A program made the position numbers and the translations under genes. Source: Candidatus Competibacteraceae bacterium (GTDB lineage: Bacteria > Pseudomonadota > Gammaproteobacteria > Competibacterales > Competibacteraceae). Taken from it: a DNA stretch of 64,000 nucleotides. Shown in pieces: positions 18,737 through 28,673 of the stretch (positions within the stretch are counted from its first letter, which is position 1; each line of letters starts with the position of its first letter). Under the pieces are notes generated by a model. The model was not told the origin of the DNA, did not search any database, and saw only the letters and a list, made by a program, of their open reading frames with translations. The stretch is from positions 3,173,001 to 3,237,000 of the forward strand of contig CP065007.1 of NCBI GenBank assembly GCA_016699715.1, written 5' to 3'.

Positions 18737-21292
18737 ATGATATTTGCAAGTTCAGTCTTTGCACTCGCAGGGCGTCAGGGTGCGGCACGTCCGCTGTTGC
18801 TGCTACTGCTGTTCACCCTCGGCATGAGCACATTCCCCGCTTTCGCCGAAACGGTTCATCACGTCAGTGAAGCCAATCTGACGCTACCCAATCTCAACGA
18901 TACGGCGCTGGCCCGCTTTGCCGGTGGCATCTCGGGCTGGACCCTGCTTGCCTGGGGTCTGCTCATTTGCGTCGGCGGTCTGGTGTTCGGCGCGGTCATC
19001 CAGGCCCGGATCCGCCGGCTGCCGGTCCACAGCTCGATGGCCGAGGTCAGCGAGCTGATTTACGAGACCTGCAAGACCTACATGTTCACGCAGGGCAAGT
19101 TCCTGCTGATCCTGGAAGCGTTCGTCGCGGTCATCATTGTCGCCTACTTCGGCTGGGTCCAACAGATGAATGTGGCGGAGGTGCTGCTGATTCTGGCTTT
19201 CTCGTTGATCGGCATCGCCGGTTCGCTGGGCGTCGCCTGGTTCGGTATCCGCATCAACACGCTGGCCAACAGCCGCACCGCCTTCGCCGCGTTGCGGGGC
19301 CAGGCCTATCCGGTTTACGCGATTCCGCTGCAATCCGGCATCTCCATCGGCATGCTGCTGATTTGCACCGAACTGCTGATCATGCTGGCGATCTTGTTGT
19401 TCGTACCGCCGATGCTGGCCGGCAAGTGCTTCATCGGCTTCGCCATCGGCGAGTCGTTGGGCGCGGCCGCCCTGCGTATTGCCGGCGGTATCTTCACCAA
19501 GATCGCCGACATCGGTTCCGACCTGATGAAGATCGTCTTCAAGATCAAGGAGGACGATGCCCGCAATCCGGGGGTGATCGCCGACTGCACCGGCGACAAC
19601 GCCGGCGATTCGGTCGGCCCGACCGCCGACGGCTTCGAGACCTATGGCGTCACCGGCGTGGCGCTGATCAGCTTCATCATGCTGGCGGTGCCGGAAGCCG
19701 CCGTGCAGGTGCAACTGCTGGTGTGGATCTTCGTGATGCGGGTGATGATGGTGGTCGCCTCCGGCGCCTCCTACCTGGGCAACGAAGCGCTCGCCAAACG
19801 CCGCTACGGCGGGCAACCCCGCTTCGACTTCGAGGCGCCGCTGACCTCGTTGGTGTGGATCACCTCCGCCGTGTCGCTGGTCCTCACTTTCGTGGTGTCG
19901 TACCTGTTGATCGGCGGCATTGATATCGGCGGCACGGTCTACACCCATCTGTGGTGGCAGCTGTCACTGATCATTACCTTCGGTACGCTGGCCGGCGCCA
20001 TCATTCCGGAAGTGGTCAAAATCTTCACCTCGACCAACTCGGCTCATGTCCGCGAGGTGGTGACCGCTTCGCGAGAGGGCGGCGCCAGCCTGAACATCCT
20101 CGCGGGCCTGACCGCCGGCAACTTCTCCGCCTTCTGGATCGGCGTGGTCATCGTCGGCCTGATGGCTGGCGCCAATATCGTGTCGCAGTACGAGCTGGCC
20201 GCCATCATCAACCCCGATCCGGCCAAGGCCACCATCATGGCCGCCGTGTTCTCCTTCGGCCTGGTGGCCTTCGGCTTCCTCGGCATGGGTCCGGTGACCA
20301 TCGCGGTGGACAGCTACGGCCCGGTGACCGACAACGCGCAGTCGGTATACGAACTGTCCACTATCGAGCAGTGGCCCGACATCGAGACCGAGGTGCAACG
20401 TGATTTCGGTTTTAGTCCCAACTTCGAGGTCGCCAAGGATTTGCTGGAAGAGAACGACGGCGCCGGCAACACCTTCAAAGCCACCGCCAAACCGGTGTTG
20501 ATCGGCACGGCCGTGGTCGGAGCCACCACCATGGTGTTCTCGATCGTGATGCTGCTGACCGGCGGTCTGACCGAAAATCTCGATAAGCTCTCGCTGCTCT
20601 ACCCACCGTTCCTGCTCGGTCTGATTTCCGGTGGCGCCACGATCTTCTGGTTCTCCGGCGCTTCCACGCAGGCCGTGTCCACGGGTGCGTATCGCGCGGT
20701 GGAATTCATCAAGGGGCATATGAAACTCGACGGCGTAACCAAAGCGTCCGCCGAAGACAGCAAGAAGGTGGTCGAGATTTGCACGATCTACGCCCAGAAG
20801 GGCATGTTCAACATTTTCCTGGCCGTGTTCTTCGGCACCTTGGCCTGCGCCTTCATCGAGCCGTTTTTCTTCATCGGTTATTTGATCTCGCTGGCGATCA
20901 TCGGCTTGTACCAGGCGGTGTTCATGGCCAACGCCGGCGGGGCGTGGGATAACGCCAAGAAGATCGTGGAAACCGAACTACGCGCCAAAGGTACCGATCT
21001 GCATGACGCCGCCGTGGTGGGCGATACCGTCGGCGATCCATTCAAGGATACCTCCTCGGTAGCGATGAATCCGATCATCAAGTTCACCACTCTGTTCGGT
21101 TTGCTGGCGGTCGAGATGGCGGTTGGCCTCGCCGCGCAGGGTCAACAGGTTCTCACTTTGAATCTGGCGGCATTGTTCCTGGTCCTCAACCTGGTGTTCG
21201 TGTTCCGCAGTTTTTACGGCATGCGGATCACGGTTGCGGTGCCCGACGACGACAACGAACCGGAAGGCGAAACCGCCACAGAGTCGGTCTAA
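18737..21292 (+). CDS. hppA: Membrane-bound ion-translocating pyrophosphatase, divergent clade
   Basis: Couples PPi hydrolysis to ion (H+ and/or Na+) export across the inner membrane. 851 residues, longer than the common 660-800, with about 16 hydrophobic segments. PPi/Mg-binding motifs are present but in a variant form: EDDARNPGVIAD then GDNAGDSVGPTADGFETYG at about 280-302, where common H+-PPases have NVGDNVGD-type text. The potassium-selectivity motif reads GNTFKATAK, with Lys581 where K+-dependent enzymes have Ala, so K+ independence is predicted. The N-terminus (1-40) resembles a signal peptide. Followed by a strong terminator. Confidence 0.93.
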   Translation: MIFASSVFALAGRQGAARPLLLLLLFTLGMSTFPAFAETVHHVSEANLTLPNLNDTALARFAGGISGWTLLAWGLLICVGGLVFGAVIQARIRRLPVHSSMAEVSELIYETCKTYMFTQGKFLLILEAFVAVIIVAYFGWVQQMNVAEVLLILAFSLIGIAGSLGVAWFGIRINTLANSRTAFAALRGQAYPVYAIPLQSGISIGMLLICTELLIMLAILLFVPPMLAGKCFIGFAIGESLGAAALRIAGGIFTKIADIGSDLMKIVFKIKEDDARNPGVIADCTGDNAGDSVGPTADGFETYGVTGVALISFIMLAVPEAAVQVQLLVWIFVMRVMMVVASGASYLGNEALAKRRYGGQPRFDFEAPLTSLVWITSAVSLVLTFVVSYLLIGGIDIGGTVYTHLWWQLSLIITFGTLAGAIIPEVVKIFTSTNSAHVREVVTASREGGASLNILAGLTAGNFSAFWIGVVIVGLMAGANIVSQYELAAIINPDPAKATIMAAVFSFGLVAFGFLGMGPVTIAVDSYGPVTDNAQSVYELSTIEQWPDIETEVQRDFGFSPNFEVAKDLLEENDGAGNTFKATAKPVLIGTAVVGATTMVFSIVMLLTGGLTENLDKLSLLYPPFLLGLISGGATIFWFSGASTQAVSTGAYRAVEFIKGHMKLDGVTKASAEDSKKVVEICTIYAQKGMFNIFLAVFFGTLACAFIEPFFFIGYLISLAIIGLYQAVFMANAGGAWDNAKKIVETELRAKGTDLHDAAVVGDTVGDPFKDTSSVAMNPIIKFTTLFGLLAVEMAVGLAAQGQQVLTLNLAALFLVLNLVFVFRSFYGMRITVAVPDDDNEPEGETATESV

Positions 21293-21332
21293 GCGGCATT
21301 CTCCCGCCATCCGAGGCGGATCGAGATCGAGC

Positions 21333-21362
21333 AAAAAGCCTTCGCGTGAGCGAAGGCTTTTT
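21333..21362 (+). terminator. Rho-independent terminator after hppA
   Basis: Perfect 13-bp stem (AAAAAGCCTTCGC with GCGAAGGCTTTTT) around a GTGA loop, followed by more T-rich DNA. It sits 40 bp after the hppA stop. Confidence 0.92.
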
Positions 21363-21557
21363 CTTTTTGGTATTTCATTTATAAACAATGCATTAGAAAT
21401 AGTTTGAGCCCATGCCTCCTCGCCTATCCAGTAAATTTAGTGTGGCTATTTTGTGCTAATATTCATATGTTGCATCTAATAAACCATGCCCATCGAAAAG
21501 CAGAGATGGAAAGTATATTGCCGTACCTGTAATAGACGATTTGGTCGGGAGGTAGTT

Positions 21558-24398
21558 ATGCAACATCAAACCTTAACGTTGCCAGGTCTTATTCTGGCAA
21601 TCGCGGTTGCCGCGTTTGGCTCGGTTGCCAACGCACAATCCCTGGCCGTGCTGGAATCCCCCGCGGCGGGAGCCTTCGTACAAAGCGGAGTGGGGCTGAT
21701 CCGGGGCTGGGCCTGCGCGGCGCAACGGATCGAATTCAGCCTCGACGGCGGATCGTTGCAAGCCATCGCTTATGGCACCGACCGGCCGGACACCGCCGCC
21801 CTCTGCGGCGACAGCGACAACGGCTTCGGCTTCACCCAGAACTGGGGCGAAATCGGCGACGGCGTCCACAACCTGCGCGCCTTCGCCGACGGAGTGGAAT
21901 TCGCCAACGTCAACTTCACGGTCACCACCCTGGGCCGGGCGTTTCTGACCGGCCTGCGGGCGCAATACACCCTGCGCGACTTCCCCGCCGCCGGCAATGA
22001 ACCCCAGGTGCGCTGGTCCGAACCGCAGCAGAACTTCGTGTTCGCCCGCCAAGCGACGATCCCGGCCAACACCCCGCCGTCGACCCATCCCCGGGCGGCG
22101 CTGGAAGCGCCGGCCCAAGGCTCGTACCAAAGCGGGGTCGAGTTGATCCGGGGCTGGGCCTGCGAAGGGCAGCGGGTCGAGTTCAGCCTCGACGGCGGCG
22201 CGCGGCAAGCCATCGCCTACGGCACCGACCGACCCGACACCCAGAGTGTATGCGGCGACACCAACAACGGTTTCGGTTTTACCTATAACTGGAACCGGCT
22301 CGGCGAGGGCACCCACAACCTGCGCGCGTATCTCGACGGGGTGGAATTCGCCAACGTCAACTTCGCCGTCACCACCCTGGGAGCGGAATACCTGACCGGG
22401 CTCCGTCGCCAATACGTCTTCGACAATTTCCCCGAGACCGGCCAGACCACCACCGCCGAATGGTCCGAACCGCAGCAGAACTTCATCGTGGCCCGCAGCA
22501 CCGCCACGCCCTCCCGGCTGGCGTTGATCGCCGCCATTACCGATGTGCTCAATCCGATGGCCGTGGCCGGCAACGGCACCGGCGCGGCGCTGGGGGAAAG
22601 CACCGGCGTGATCGCCACCAAGCGCGGCGACGGCGTGCCCACGCGGCTGGAGGGCATCACCTGGGCCAGCCGTCCCACCGGCCAGTCCGCCGATCTGTCA
22701 TTGGCCGACGATGGTCTGCCCGACGCCTATATCGATTCCAGTGGCGTCGAGGCGCGATTCAGCGATTACCAGCTGACCGATGCCGCGTCCAGCGTGACGG
22801 TGAGTTTTTTCCGCAACGGCGCCGCCCAGGGCACCCCCGCGACCGTGCCGGTCGAGGGCGCCGGGTTGCGCGCGCTGCAAACCATGGCCGAGCGGGTGCG
22901 CTTGGCGCTGCAAAGCACACCGGCCAGCACCGGCCGGCAAGTGGCGCCCGCGGTGAGCACGGCAGCCGCCCGGCAGCCGCAAGACACCCCCCTGTCGCGC
23001 TTTACCCTGAGCGCGCTGCTGGTCAACAGCTACTGGTATGGCAGCGTCGCCGCCGGCGAGACCCTGTGCGCCGTGCGCGCCGCCGCCGATCAGGCCGGGG
23101 TGAGCGGCCTGGTCGCCCCGGCGGCTTGCCAGTCGCCGCTGATCACCGCCTTCCTGGCCCGGGCCGCCACCCGGCGCGGCACGGCGGCCGCACCGCCCGT
23201 GTCCGGCATCGATCCGCTGGTGCAGCAGGCCTTGCGGGCCGACGCCGATGTCGTCGAGGCACCCTGTGGTCCGGCCGGCGGCGGCGTGTCCTGCCTGGAA
23301 CCGGTCGCCAGCCAGTTGCAAACCCGTCAGGACGAGGACGAACAAACCCCGGTCTTGCCTCGGGAGGAACCGCCGGAACCGCCGGTGGAGCCCACCACCC
23401 CGCCGGAGGCGCCACGCACGGTGACCGCCAGCGACGGCGACCACGCCAACCGGGTCGTGCTCACTTGGAATGCTGTCGAGGGCGCCACGCGCTACGAGGT
23501 GTACCGCTCGACCGCCTCAACCGCCGCCGGCGACCTGCTCGACGGCAACGTGACCACCACCCGCTTCGACGATTTTACCCCAGACCCTGGCCTCACCTAT
23601 TGGTACACTGTCCGCGCCTGCAACAGCGCCGGGTGCAGCGATTTTAGCAGTCCGGATAGCGGTTACGCCCAAGCGCAGGTAAGCATCCCAAGTACACCAA
23701 CGGGTGTAAGCGCTAGCGACGGCGCCTATCCTGACCGGGTTCGCATCGTGTGGCGGACGGTGGCTGACGCCACCACCTACGAAGTGTATCGTTCCGATTC
23801 GTCGAGCAGCCGGGAGACTCGAATCGGCACGACTTCGGGAACCCAGTTTGACGACATCTCCGCCATACCAGGCACCACCTACGCCTATCGGGTAAAAGCC
23901 TGCAACAGCGCCGGGTGCAGCGATTTCAGCAACCCCGACGATGGATATGCCAAACACGAAGATGCAGTGAGGTCGTATTCTGGCTCAAGCGAAATCTGCT
24001 TCACGGCGACCGCGAATTACGGTGCTCAAGGATCCTGCCCCCAACGTTGCGCGTCCGCGGGCGCCTCGGCAACCCTGCAAAACGAATCGCTAACCCTTAC
24101 GCGGACGTCTTTTTCATTTACCTATAACTTTGACTCAAGAGGGAGTTGCACAGAGGCGACACTGACCCGTAGCGGGGATGTTTCCTACACCCCAAACGTG
24201 GCGAATGGCAGCTTTTCGTATTCCTACTCCATATACAGCGGCGGCACCGCTGTGGCTACTCTCAACATGCAGGGTTCCTATAGCGACTCTTCCCTATCCG
24301 CATCGGGCTCAACTCGCTATGGCGTTACCTTGTCGAACGAACAATCGGCCACCATTGATTTTCGGGAAGACATTAGCATGAAGAGTTCTTCACCCTGA
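21558..24398 (+). CDS. Secreted protein with two N-terminal repeats and two fibronectin III domains
   Basis: 946 residues. Signal peptide 1-26 ending ANA before Gln27. Two copies of a domain of about 140 residues follow (about 28-165 and 175-310), each with LIRGWAC, EFSLDGG, AIAYGTDRPDT, a conserved Cys and EFANVNF, then WSEPQQNF. A region with Cys residues and a Pro/Glu linker leads to two fibronectin type III domains (about 617-705 and 712-795), each with YEVYRS and ACNSAGCSDFS. The last 150 residues are Ser/Thr-rich beta strands. The ATG has GGGAGG upstream. Looks like a cell-surface or matrix adhesin-like protein; function unknown. Confidence 0.85.
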   Translation: MQHQTLTLPGLILAIAVAAFGSVANAQSLAVLESPAAGAFVQSGVGLIRGWACAAQRIEFSLDGGSLQAIAYGTDRPDTAALCGDSDNGFGFTQNWGEIGDGVHNLRAFADGVEFANVNFTVTTLGRAFLTGLRAQYTLRDFPAAGNEPQVRWSEPQQNFVFARQATIPANTPPSTHPRAALEAPAQGSYQSGVELIRGWACEGQRVEFSLDGGARQAIAYGTDRPDTQSVCGDTNNGFGFTYNWNRLGEGTHNLRAYLDGVEFANVNFAVTTLGAEYLTGLRRQYVFDNFPETGQTTTAEWSEPQQNFIVARSTATPSRLALIAAITDVLNPMAVAGNGTGAALGESTGVIATKRGDGVPTRLEGITWASRPTGQSADLSLADDGLPDAYIDSSGVEARFSDYQLTDAASSVTVSFFRNGAAQGTPATVPVEGAGLRALQTMAERVRLALQSTPASTGRQVAPAVSTAAARQPQDTPLSRFTLSALLVNSYWYGSVAAGETLCAVRAAADQAGVSGLVAPAACQSPLITAFLARAATRRGTAAAPPVSGIDPLVQQALRADADVVEAPCGPAGGGVSCLEPVASQLQTRQDEDEQTPVLPREEPPEPPVEPTTPPEAPRTVTASDGDHANRVVLTWNAVEGATRYEVYRSTASTAAGDLLDGNVTTTRFDDFTPDPGLTYWYTVRACNSAGCSDFSSPDSGYAQAQVSIPSTPTGVSASDGAYPDRVRIVWRTVADATTYEVYRSDSSSSRETRIGTTSGTQFDDISAIPGTTYAYRVKACNSAGCSDFSNPDDGYAKHEDAVRSYSGSSEICFTATANYGAQGSCPQRCASAGASATLQNESLTLTRTSFSFTYNFDSRGSCTEATLTRSGDVSYTPNVANGSFSYSYSIYSGGTAVATLNMQGSYSDSSLSASGSTRYGVTLSNEQSATIDFREDISMKSSSP

Positions 24399-24417
24399 TC
24401 CGGAAAGCGCTGGCGAA

Positions 24418-24509
24418 CGGCCACCCCCTCTCATTCTGAGGAGGTGGCCGCTTGGCACGCAAACACAGGTCGGAAAGCAAGCGCCCTCTTCTCAGCGGGA
24501 AGAGGGCGC
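24418..24509. terminator. Two hairpins between convergent genes
   Basis: Hairpin one pairs CGGCCACC (24418-24425) with GGTGGCCG (24443-24450). Hairpin two pairs GCGCCCTCTTC (24481-24491) with GAAGAGGGCGC (24499-24509). Neither has a long T run, but the position between convergent stop codons suits bidirectional termination. Confidence 0.6.
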
Positions 24510-24532
24510 GGGAGGGATCGCTTGATCCCGGA

Positions 24533-26167
24533 CTACATATTCGGATAATTCGGCCCGCCGCCGCCTTCCGGCGTCACCCAGTTGATGTTCTGAGTAGGGT
24601 CCTTGATGTCGCAGGTTTTGCAATGCACGCAGTTCTGGGCATTGATCTGCAAGCGTGGATTGCCACCGTCGCCGTCGCGGATGATTTCGTACACCCCCGC
24701 CGGGCAGTAGCGCTGCTCGGGTGCATCGTATAGCGCCAGGTTGACCTGGATCGGCACGCTCGGATCCTTCAGGGTCAAATGGCAGGGCTGGTCTTCCTCG
24801 TGGTTGGTGTTGGAGATGAACACCGAGGACAGCTTGTCGAAACTGATCACGCCGTCCGGCTTGGGATACTCGATCTTCGGGCATTCGGACGCTTTCTTCA
24901 GCTTGGCGTGATCCGGCTTGTGGTGGAAGGTCCACGGCGCCTTGCCCCGGAGCAGGTAGGTATCGAGCGCCGAATAGGCGATCGCCGCCCACAACCCCCA
25001 ACTGAACGACGGCTTGACGTTGCGGACCTTATAAAGCTCCTCCCACAGCCAGCTCTGACGAAGCCGTTCGGGATACTCCGTCACCTCGTCGGCGCCTTGG
25101 CCGGCCGTCGCCGCGCCAAACACCGCCTCGGCCGCCACCATGCCGGACTTCATCGCGGTGTGGGTGCCCTTGATCTTGGGCATGTTGAGGAAGCCGGCGG
25201 TGTCGCCGATCAGCAGGCCGCCGGGGAAAGTCAGTTTGGGAATCGACTGGAAGCCGCCGGCCGAAATGGCGCGGGCGCCGTAGGCGATGCGCCGGCCACC
25301 CTCGAAGGTGGAACGGAGGTCGGGGTGGGTCTTGAAACGCTGGAACTCGTCGAACGGCGACAGATGGGGGTTTTCGTAGCCCAGGCCGATCACGAAGCCC
25401 ACCGCCACCTGGTTGTCCTCCATGTGATACAGGAAGGAGCCACCGTAGGTGTTGGTATCCAGCGGCCAGCCAACCGTGTGGACGATCTTGCCCGGCTGGT
25501 GCTGGGCGGGATCGACTTCCCACAGTTCCTTGATACCGATGCCGTAGGTTTGCGGGTCCACGCCATCGCGCAAGTTGAAACGCTCGAACAGGGTCTTGGT
25601 CAACGAGCCGCGGCAGCCCTCGGCGAAGATCGTATAGCGGGCGCGCAACTCCATGCCCGGCGCGAACTGATCGGTCGGCTGGCCTTCCCGGCTGACGCCC
25701 ATGTCGCCGGTGGCGACACCCACCACCGCGCCGCTGTCGTCGTAAAGCACTTCAGCGGCGGCGAAACCGGGGTAGATCTCCACGCCCAGTTCCTCGGCCT
25801 GCGTGGCCAGCCAGCGACACAGATTGCCCAGGCTGATGATGTAGTTGCCGTGATTGTTCATCTGCGGCGGCGTCAGCAAGCGGTACGAGGTCTCGCGAGT
25901 CAGGAGCAGGAAACGGTCTTCCGTGGCCGGCGTATTCAGCGGCGCGCCTCGTTCTTTCCAGTCCGGGATCAATTCGTCCAGGGCTCGTGGCTCCACCACC
26001 GCGCCGGACAGGATGTGCGCGCCGACTTCGGAACCTTTTTCCAGCACGCAGACGTTCACTTCATGATCCTGTTCCGCCGCCAGTTGCTTCAGGCGAATGG
26101 CCGCCGATAGGCCGGAAGGGCCGGCACCGACGATGACCACATCATATTCCATACTTTCGCGTTCCAC
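24533..26167 (-). CDS. Electron transfer flavoprotein-ubiquinone oxidoreductase
   Basis: Passes electrons from ETF (fatty-acid and amino-acid oxidation) to the quinone pool at the inner membrane. 544 residues. The FAD site is VVIVGAGPSGLSAAI at the N-terminus, the ubiquinone/FAD region includes GCRGSLTKTL, and the 4Fe-4S ligands are in CPAGVYEI and CVHCKTCDIKDP near the C-terminus. The GTG at 26167 was chosen because TAAGGAG lies six bases upstream; an ATG five codons later is less well placed. Transcribed alone. Confidence 0.96.
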   Translation of the reverse strand: MERESMEYDVVIVGAGPSGLSAAIRLKQLAAEQDHEVNVCVLEKGSEVGAHILSGAVVEPRALDELIPDWKERGAPLNTPATEDRFLLLTRETSYRLLTPPQMNNHGNYIISLGNLCRWLATQAEELGVEIYPGFAAAEVLYDDSGAVVGVATGDMGVSREGQPTDQFAPGMELRARYTIFAEGCRGSLTKTLFERFNLRDGVDPQTYGIGIKELWEVDPAQHQPGKIVHTVGWPLDTNTYGGSFLYHMEDNQVAVGFVIGLGYENPHLSPFDEFQRFKTHPDLRSTFEGGRRIAYGARAISAGGFQSIPKLTFPGGLLIGDTAGFLNMPKIKGTHTAMKSGMVAAEAVFGAATAGQGADEVTEYPERLRQSWLWEELYKVRNVKPSFSWGLWAAIAYSALDTYLLRGKAPWTFHHKPDHAKLKKASECPKIEYPKPDGVISFDKLSSVFISNTNHEEDQPCHLTLKDPSVPIQVNLALYDAPEQRYCPAGVYEIIRDGDGGNPRLQINAQNCVHCKTCDIKDPTQNINWVTPEGGGGPNYPNM

Positions 26168-26355
26168 CGGTCACTCCTTATCAAGTTTTGGTTGGCAGTG
26201 GCGGGAACCATCCCCGAGGGCAGGATTCTCGCAATGGTCGGGGTTCTAGATTGGGCCGTTGGGGGCGGTCTCGTTCAAATCAATGATCGCTAAAATTATA
26301 ACATTTTAATTAAAGACGGTTTTTTCGAAAAGGCATACTACATGATGGGGAAATA

Positions 26356-27273
26356 TCAGGCTTGCAGCGCACGACAGCGCGCGGCGTAGCGGCGCCAGAC
26401 GGCGGGTTCCGGGGTACGAATCAAACCGAGCAAGGCGTCGCCCAGAATCGTCGGGACCAAGGCAGGTGCATGTTTACGCGCCCAGCGCAAAAAACTGCGC
26501 AGCCGACGGCGGAGGCAGGCCCGCCAGAGCGCGGGTGGAATCAAATCTCCGTGTTGCTCGGCGAACTTGGCCAGCGTGTCCCAGTTGGCTTCGAACATCA
26601 TCAACTGGCGACGGCTGGCATTGCCGTCGTGCCGCCGATACGCCGCTAGCAGGCCAACCACCCGCGCCACGGCGTGCCGCGCGGACAAACGCAGCCAGCA
26701 ATCCAGATCTTCCAGGGGCAAAGACTCATCGAATCCCCCGATAGCCAGAAATGCCTCCCGGCGCAAGGCCACCGTCGGATTGGCGATGTCGTTATAGCGC
26801 AGCAGCCACAGATAGGCGCGGTGATCGGGGCCGGGTGGCCGACGATTCCGGGTCGCGGAGGATAATATCCGCCCCGCCGCGTCGATAAAGTTCACATCGG
26901 CATAGACCAGGGCCAGACGGGGATCACTCCAGGTCTCGATGGCCTGCTGTTGGAGCCGAATCTTGTCCGGGTAGAGCAGGTCGTCGGAGCCCAGCAGATG
27001 CACCCATTCGCCCCGGCAGGTTGCGATGGCGCGGTTGGAAGCGGCGCTCACTCCTCGATTGGCTTGATGGATCACACTCAGATGTTCGAAACGCTCGGCA
27101 TGCGTTGCGGCGAAGCGCTCAGCCACCGCCAGGGTGGCGTCGGTGGAGCCATCGTCCACCACCACCAGTTCCAGCCGGGGATAGCTCTGACTCTTCACCG
27201 ACTCCAGACAGGCGCCGAGGAAAGCGGCGTGATTGTGGGCGGGCACCGCCACGCTGACCAGCGGCAGGCTCAT
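26356..27273 (-). CDS. Family 2 glycosyltransferase
   Basis: 305 residues. GT-A fold with SVAVPAHNHAAFL, the nucleotide-sugar motif VVVDDGSTDAT, the second acidic motif LLGSDDLL and a GGFDESLPLEDLDCWLRL segment typical of GT2 enzymes. Adds a sugar to an unidentified acceptor, likely polysaccharide or a glycan. The start overlaps the stop of the upstream methyltransferase (ATGA), forming a two-gene unit. Confidence 0.9.
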   Translation of the reverse strand: MSLPLVSVAVPAHNHAAFLGACLESVKSQSYPRLELVVVDDGSTDATLAVAERFAATHAERFEHLSVIHQANRGVSAASNRAIATCRGEWVHLLGSDDLLYPDKIRLQQQAIETWSDPRLALVYADVNFIDAAGRILSSATRNRRPPGPDHRAYLWLLRYNDIANPTVALRREAFLAIGGFDESLPLEDLDCWLRLSARHAVARVVGLLAAYRRHDGNASRRQLMMFEANWDTLAKFAEQHGDLIPPALWRACLRRRLRSFLRWARKHAPALVPTILGDALLGLIRTPEPAVWRRYAARCRALQA

Positions 27274-27890
27274 TTTTCCACCAGCAGAAAATACTGCACC
27301 GCCAGGAACTCGCCGAGTAAGCGGTGTGGATACCACCAGCGGCGGTATTTGGGCTTGATGTAGGGCGCGATGACCTCTACCCGCCAACCGGCCCGACCGA
27401 CCGCGTCCAGCAGGCTGGAGCGGGTGAAAAAATGCAGGTGGGTGCGATCCAGGATGCCGGCGTCGGCGTAGTCGAAGCGGCCCTGGAACAGCAGCGGCAG
27501 CACGACGCTCTTGTGGCGCACGTTGGGCACGCTCAACAACAACCGCGCGCCGGGCCGGGCGCGACGGTGCAATTCCACCAGAACTTGCCAGGGATCGATC
27601 AGGTGTTCCAGTACATCGGCCATGATCAGCAGATCGTAATCGGTCCAGGGCACCTGCTCCGCGATGGCCGCCAGGTCGGCCACCCATACCCGGTGAAGCA
27701 AATCCGTCGCCCGGATCGCCGCTGCCGCGTTAGGCTCGATCCCGTCGCAACATTCGGCCAGACCGGCTTGCAGCAGTTGCCGACCCAAGCGACCGCCAGC
27801 GCAACCGATGTCCAGCACGGCCCCAAAGCGGCCATGGGGACGCAGAAAATCCACCAGATCCCGCCGGTCGGCGGTGTAATAGCGGCTCAT
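27270..27890 (-). CDS. Class I SAM-dependent methyltransferase
   Basis: 206 residues. SAM motif I is VLDIGCAGGRLG, followed by GIEPN and the later MADVLEHLIDPWQVL and LSVPNVRH, matching Methyltransf_11/23-type proteins often found with glycosyltransferases. The substrate is unknown; the coupled GT2 downstream suggests modification of a surface glycan. Confidence 0.88.
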   Translation of the reverse strand: MSRYYTADRRDLVDFLRPHGRFGAVLDIGCAGGRLGRQLLQAGLAECCDGIEPNAAAAIRATDLLHRVWVADLAAIAEQVPWTDYDLLIMADVLEHLIDPWQVLVELHRRARPGARLLLSVPNVRHKSVVLPLLFQGRFDYADAGILDRTHLHFFTRSSLLDAVGRAGWRVEVIAPYIKPKYRRWWYPHRLLGEFLAVQYFLLVEK

Positions 27891-27953
27891 GATCTCCGTT
27901 TGCGACCGACGCTTACTCGGCGGCGCGTGGATAACCGGACTGGCGCGGGCTGA

Positions 27954-28658
27954 TCACAGACCAACCCGGTCCAGCCAGGCGGCGAAACACTGCCGGCCCA
28001 GCGCAGCGGCGTCGGCGGCATAACGGGTGGTGTCGGCTCGCAGCGCCGCCACGCTCAGGCCCGATGTCTGGCCGATCTCGCAGGCGTGCCCGATGAACCA
28101 GCGCTCCAGTCCCCGGGCGGTGGTTTCGATATGAAATTGCAGCGCCAGCGCGTGGTTGCCCCACGCAAACGCCTGATGCGGATACAGGTCGGTGGAGGCC
28201 AGCAATTCGGCGCCTTCGGGCAGATCGAAGGTGTCACCATGCCAGTGCAGCACCGGCGCGCCGTCAGCGAATGTCGCCAGCGGGTCGTTCCGACCGGCTT
28301 CGGTCAGCGTCAGCGGTTTCCAGCCGATCTCCTTCCGTCCGCCCGGATAGACTCGCGCCCCCAATACCTGGGCGATCATTTGGCAACCCAGGCAGAGGCC
28401 GAGCGTCGGCCGGCCGGCATCCAACCGCGCCCGCAGCACGCGCAGTTCATCGTGGATAAAGGGATAGGCGTCGTCTTCGTAGACTCCGATGGGACCGCCC
28501 AGGATCACCAACAGATCGTCGGCCGATGGGTCCAGCGCGGCCAGATCGTCGTAACCGGCCTCCAGATAGCGCACGGCATAGCCGCGCTCGGCCAGTACTG
28601 GGGCGAAGGCATCGAGATCCTCGAAGGCCACATGACGGATGGCGAGAACGGTCTTCAT
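27954..28658 (-). CDS. Class I glutamine amidotransferase (GMP synthase-like)
   Basis: 234 residues. Nucleophile Cys lies in GLCLGCQMIAQVLG, the oxyanion segment is ILGGPIGVYED, and the His/Glu pair occurs in ALQFHIETT. A stand-alone GATase1 protein similar to the YeaC/GuaA-like group; the amide acceptor is unknown. It ends next to the displaced tRNA 3' end and was the natural downstream neighbour of tRNA-Ser before element integration. Confidence 0.88.
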   Translation of the reverse strand: MKTVLAIRHVAFEDLDAFAPVLAERGYAVRYLEAGYDDLAALDPSADDLLVILGGPIGVYEDDAYPFIHDELRVLRARLDAGRPTLGLCLGCQMIAQVLGARVYPGGRKEIGWKPLTLTEAGRNDPLATFADGAPVLHWHGDTFDLPEGAELLASTDLYPHQAFAWGNHALALQFHIETTARGLERWFIGHACEIGQTSGLSVAALRADTTRYAADAAALGRQCFAAWLDRVGL

Positions 28659-28673
28659 GGGTGTACTCGTGTA

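Noticed and set aside
24779..26110. Long plus-strand ORF (443 codons)
   Set aside because: Antisense shadow of the ETF-QO gene, which has full family motifs.
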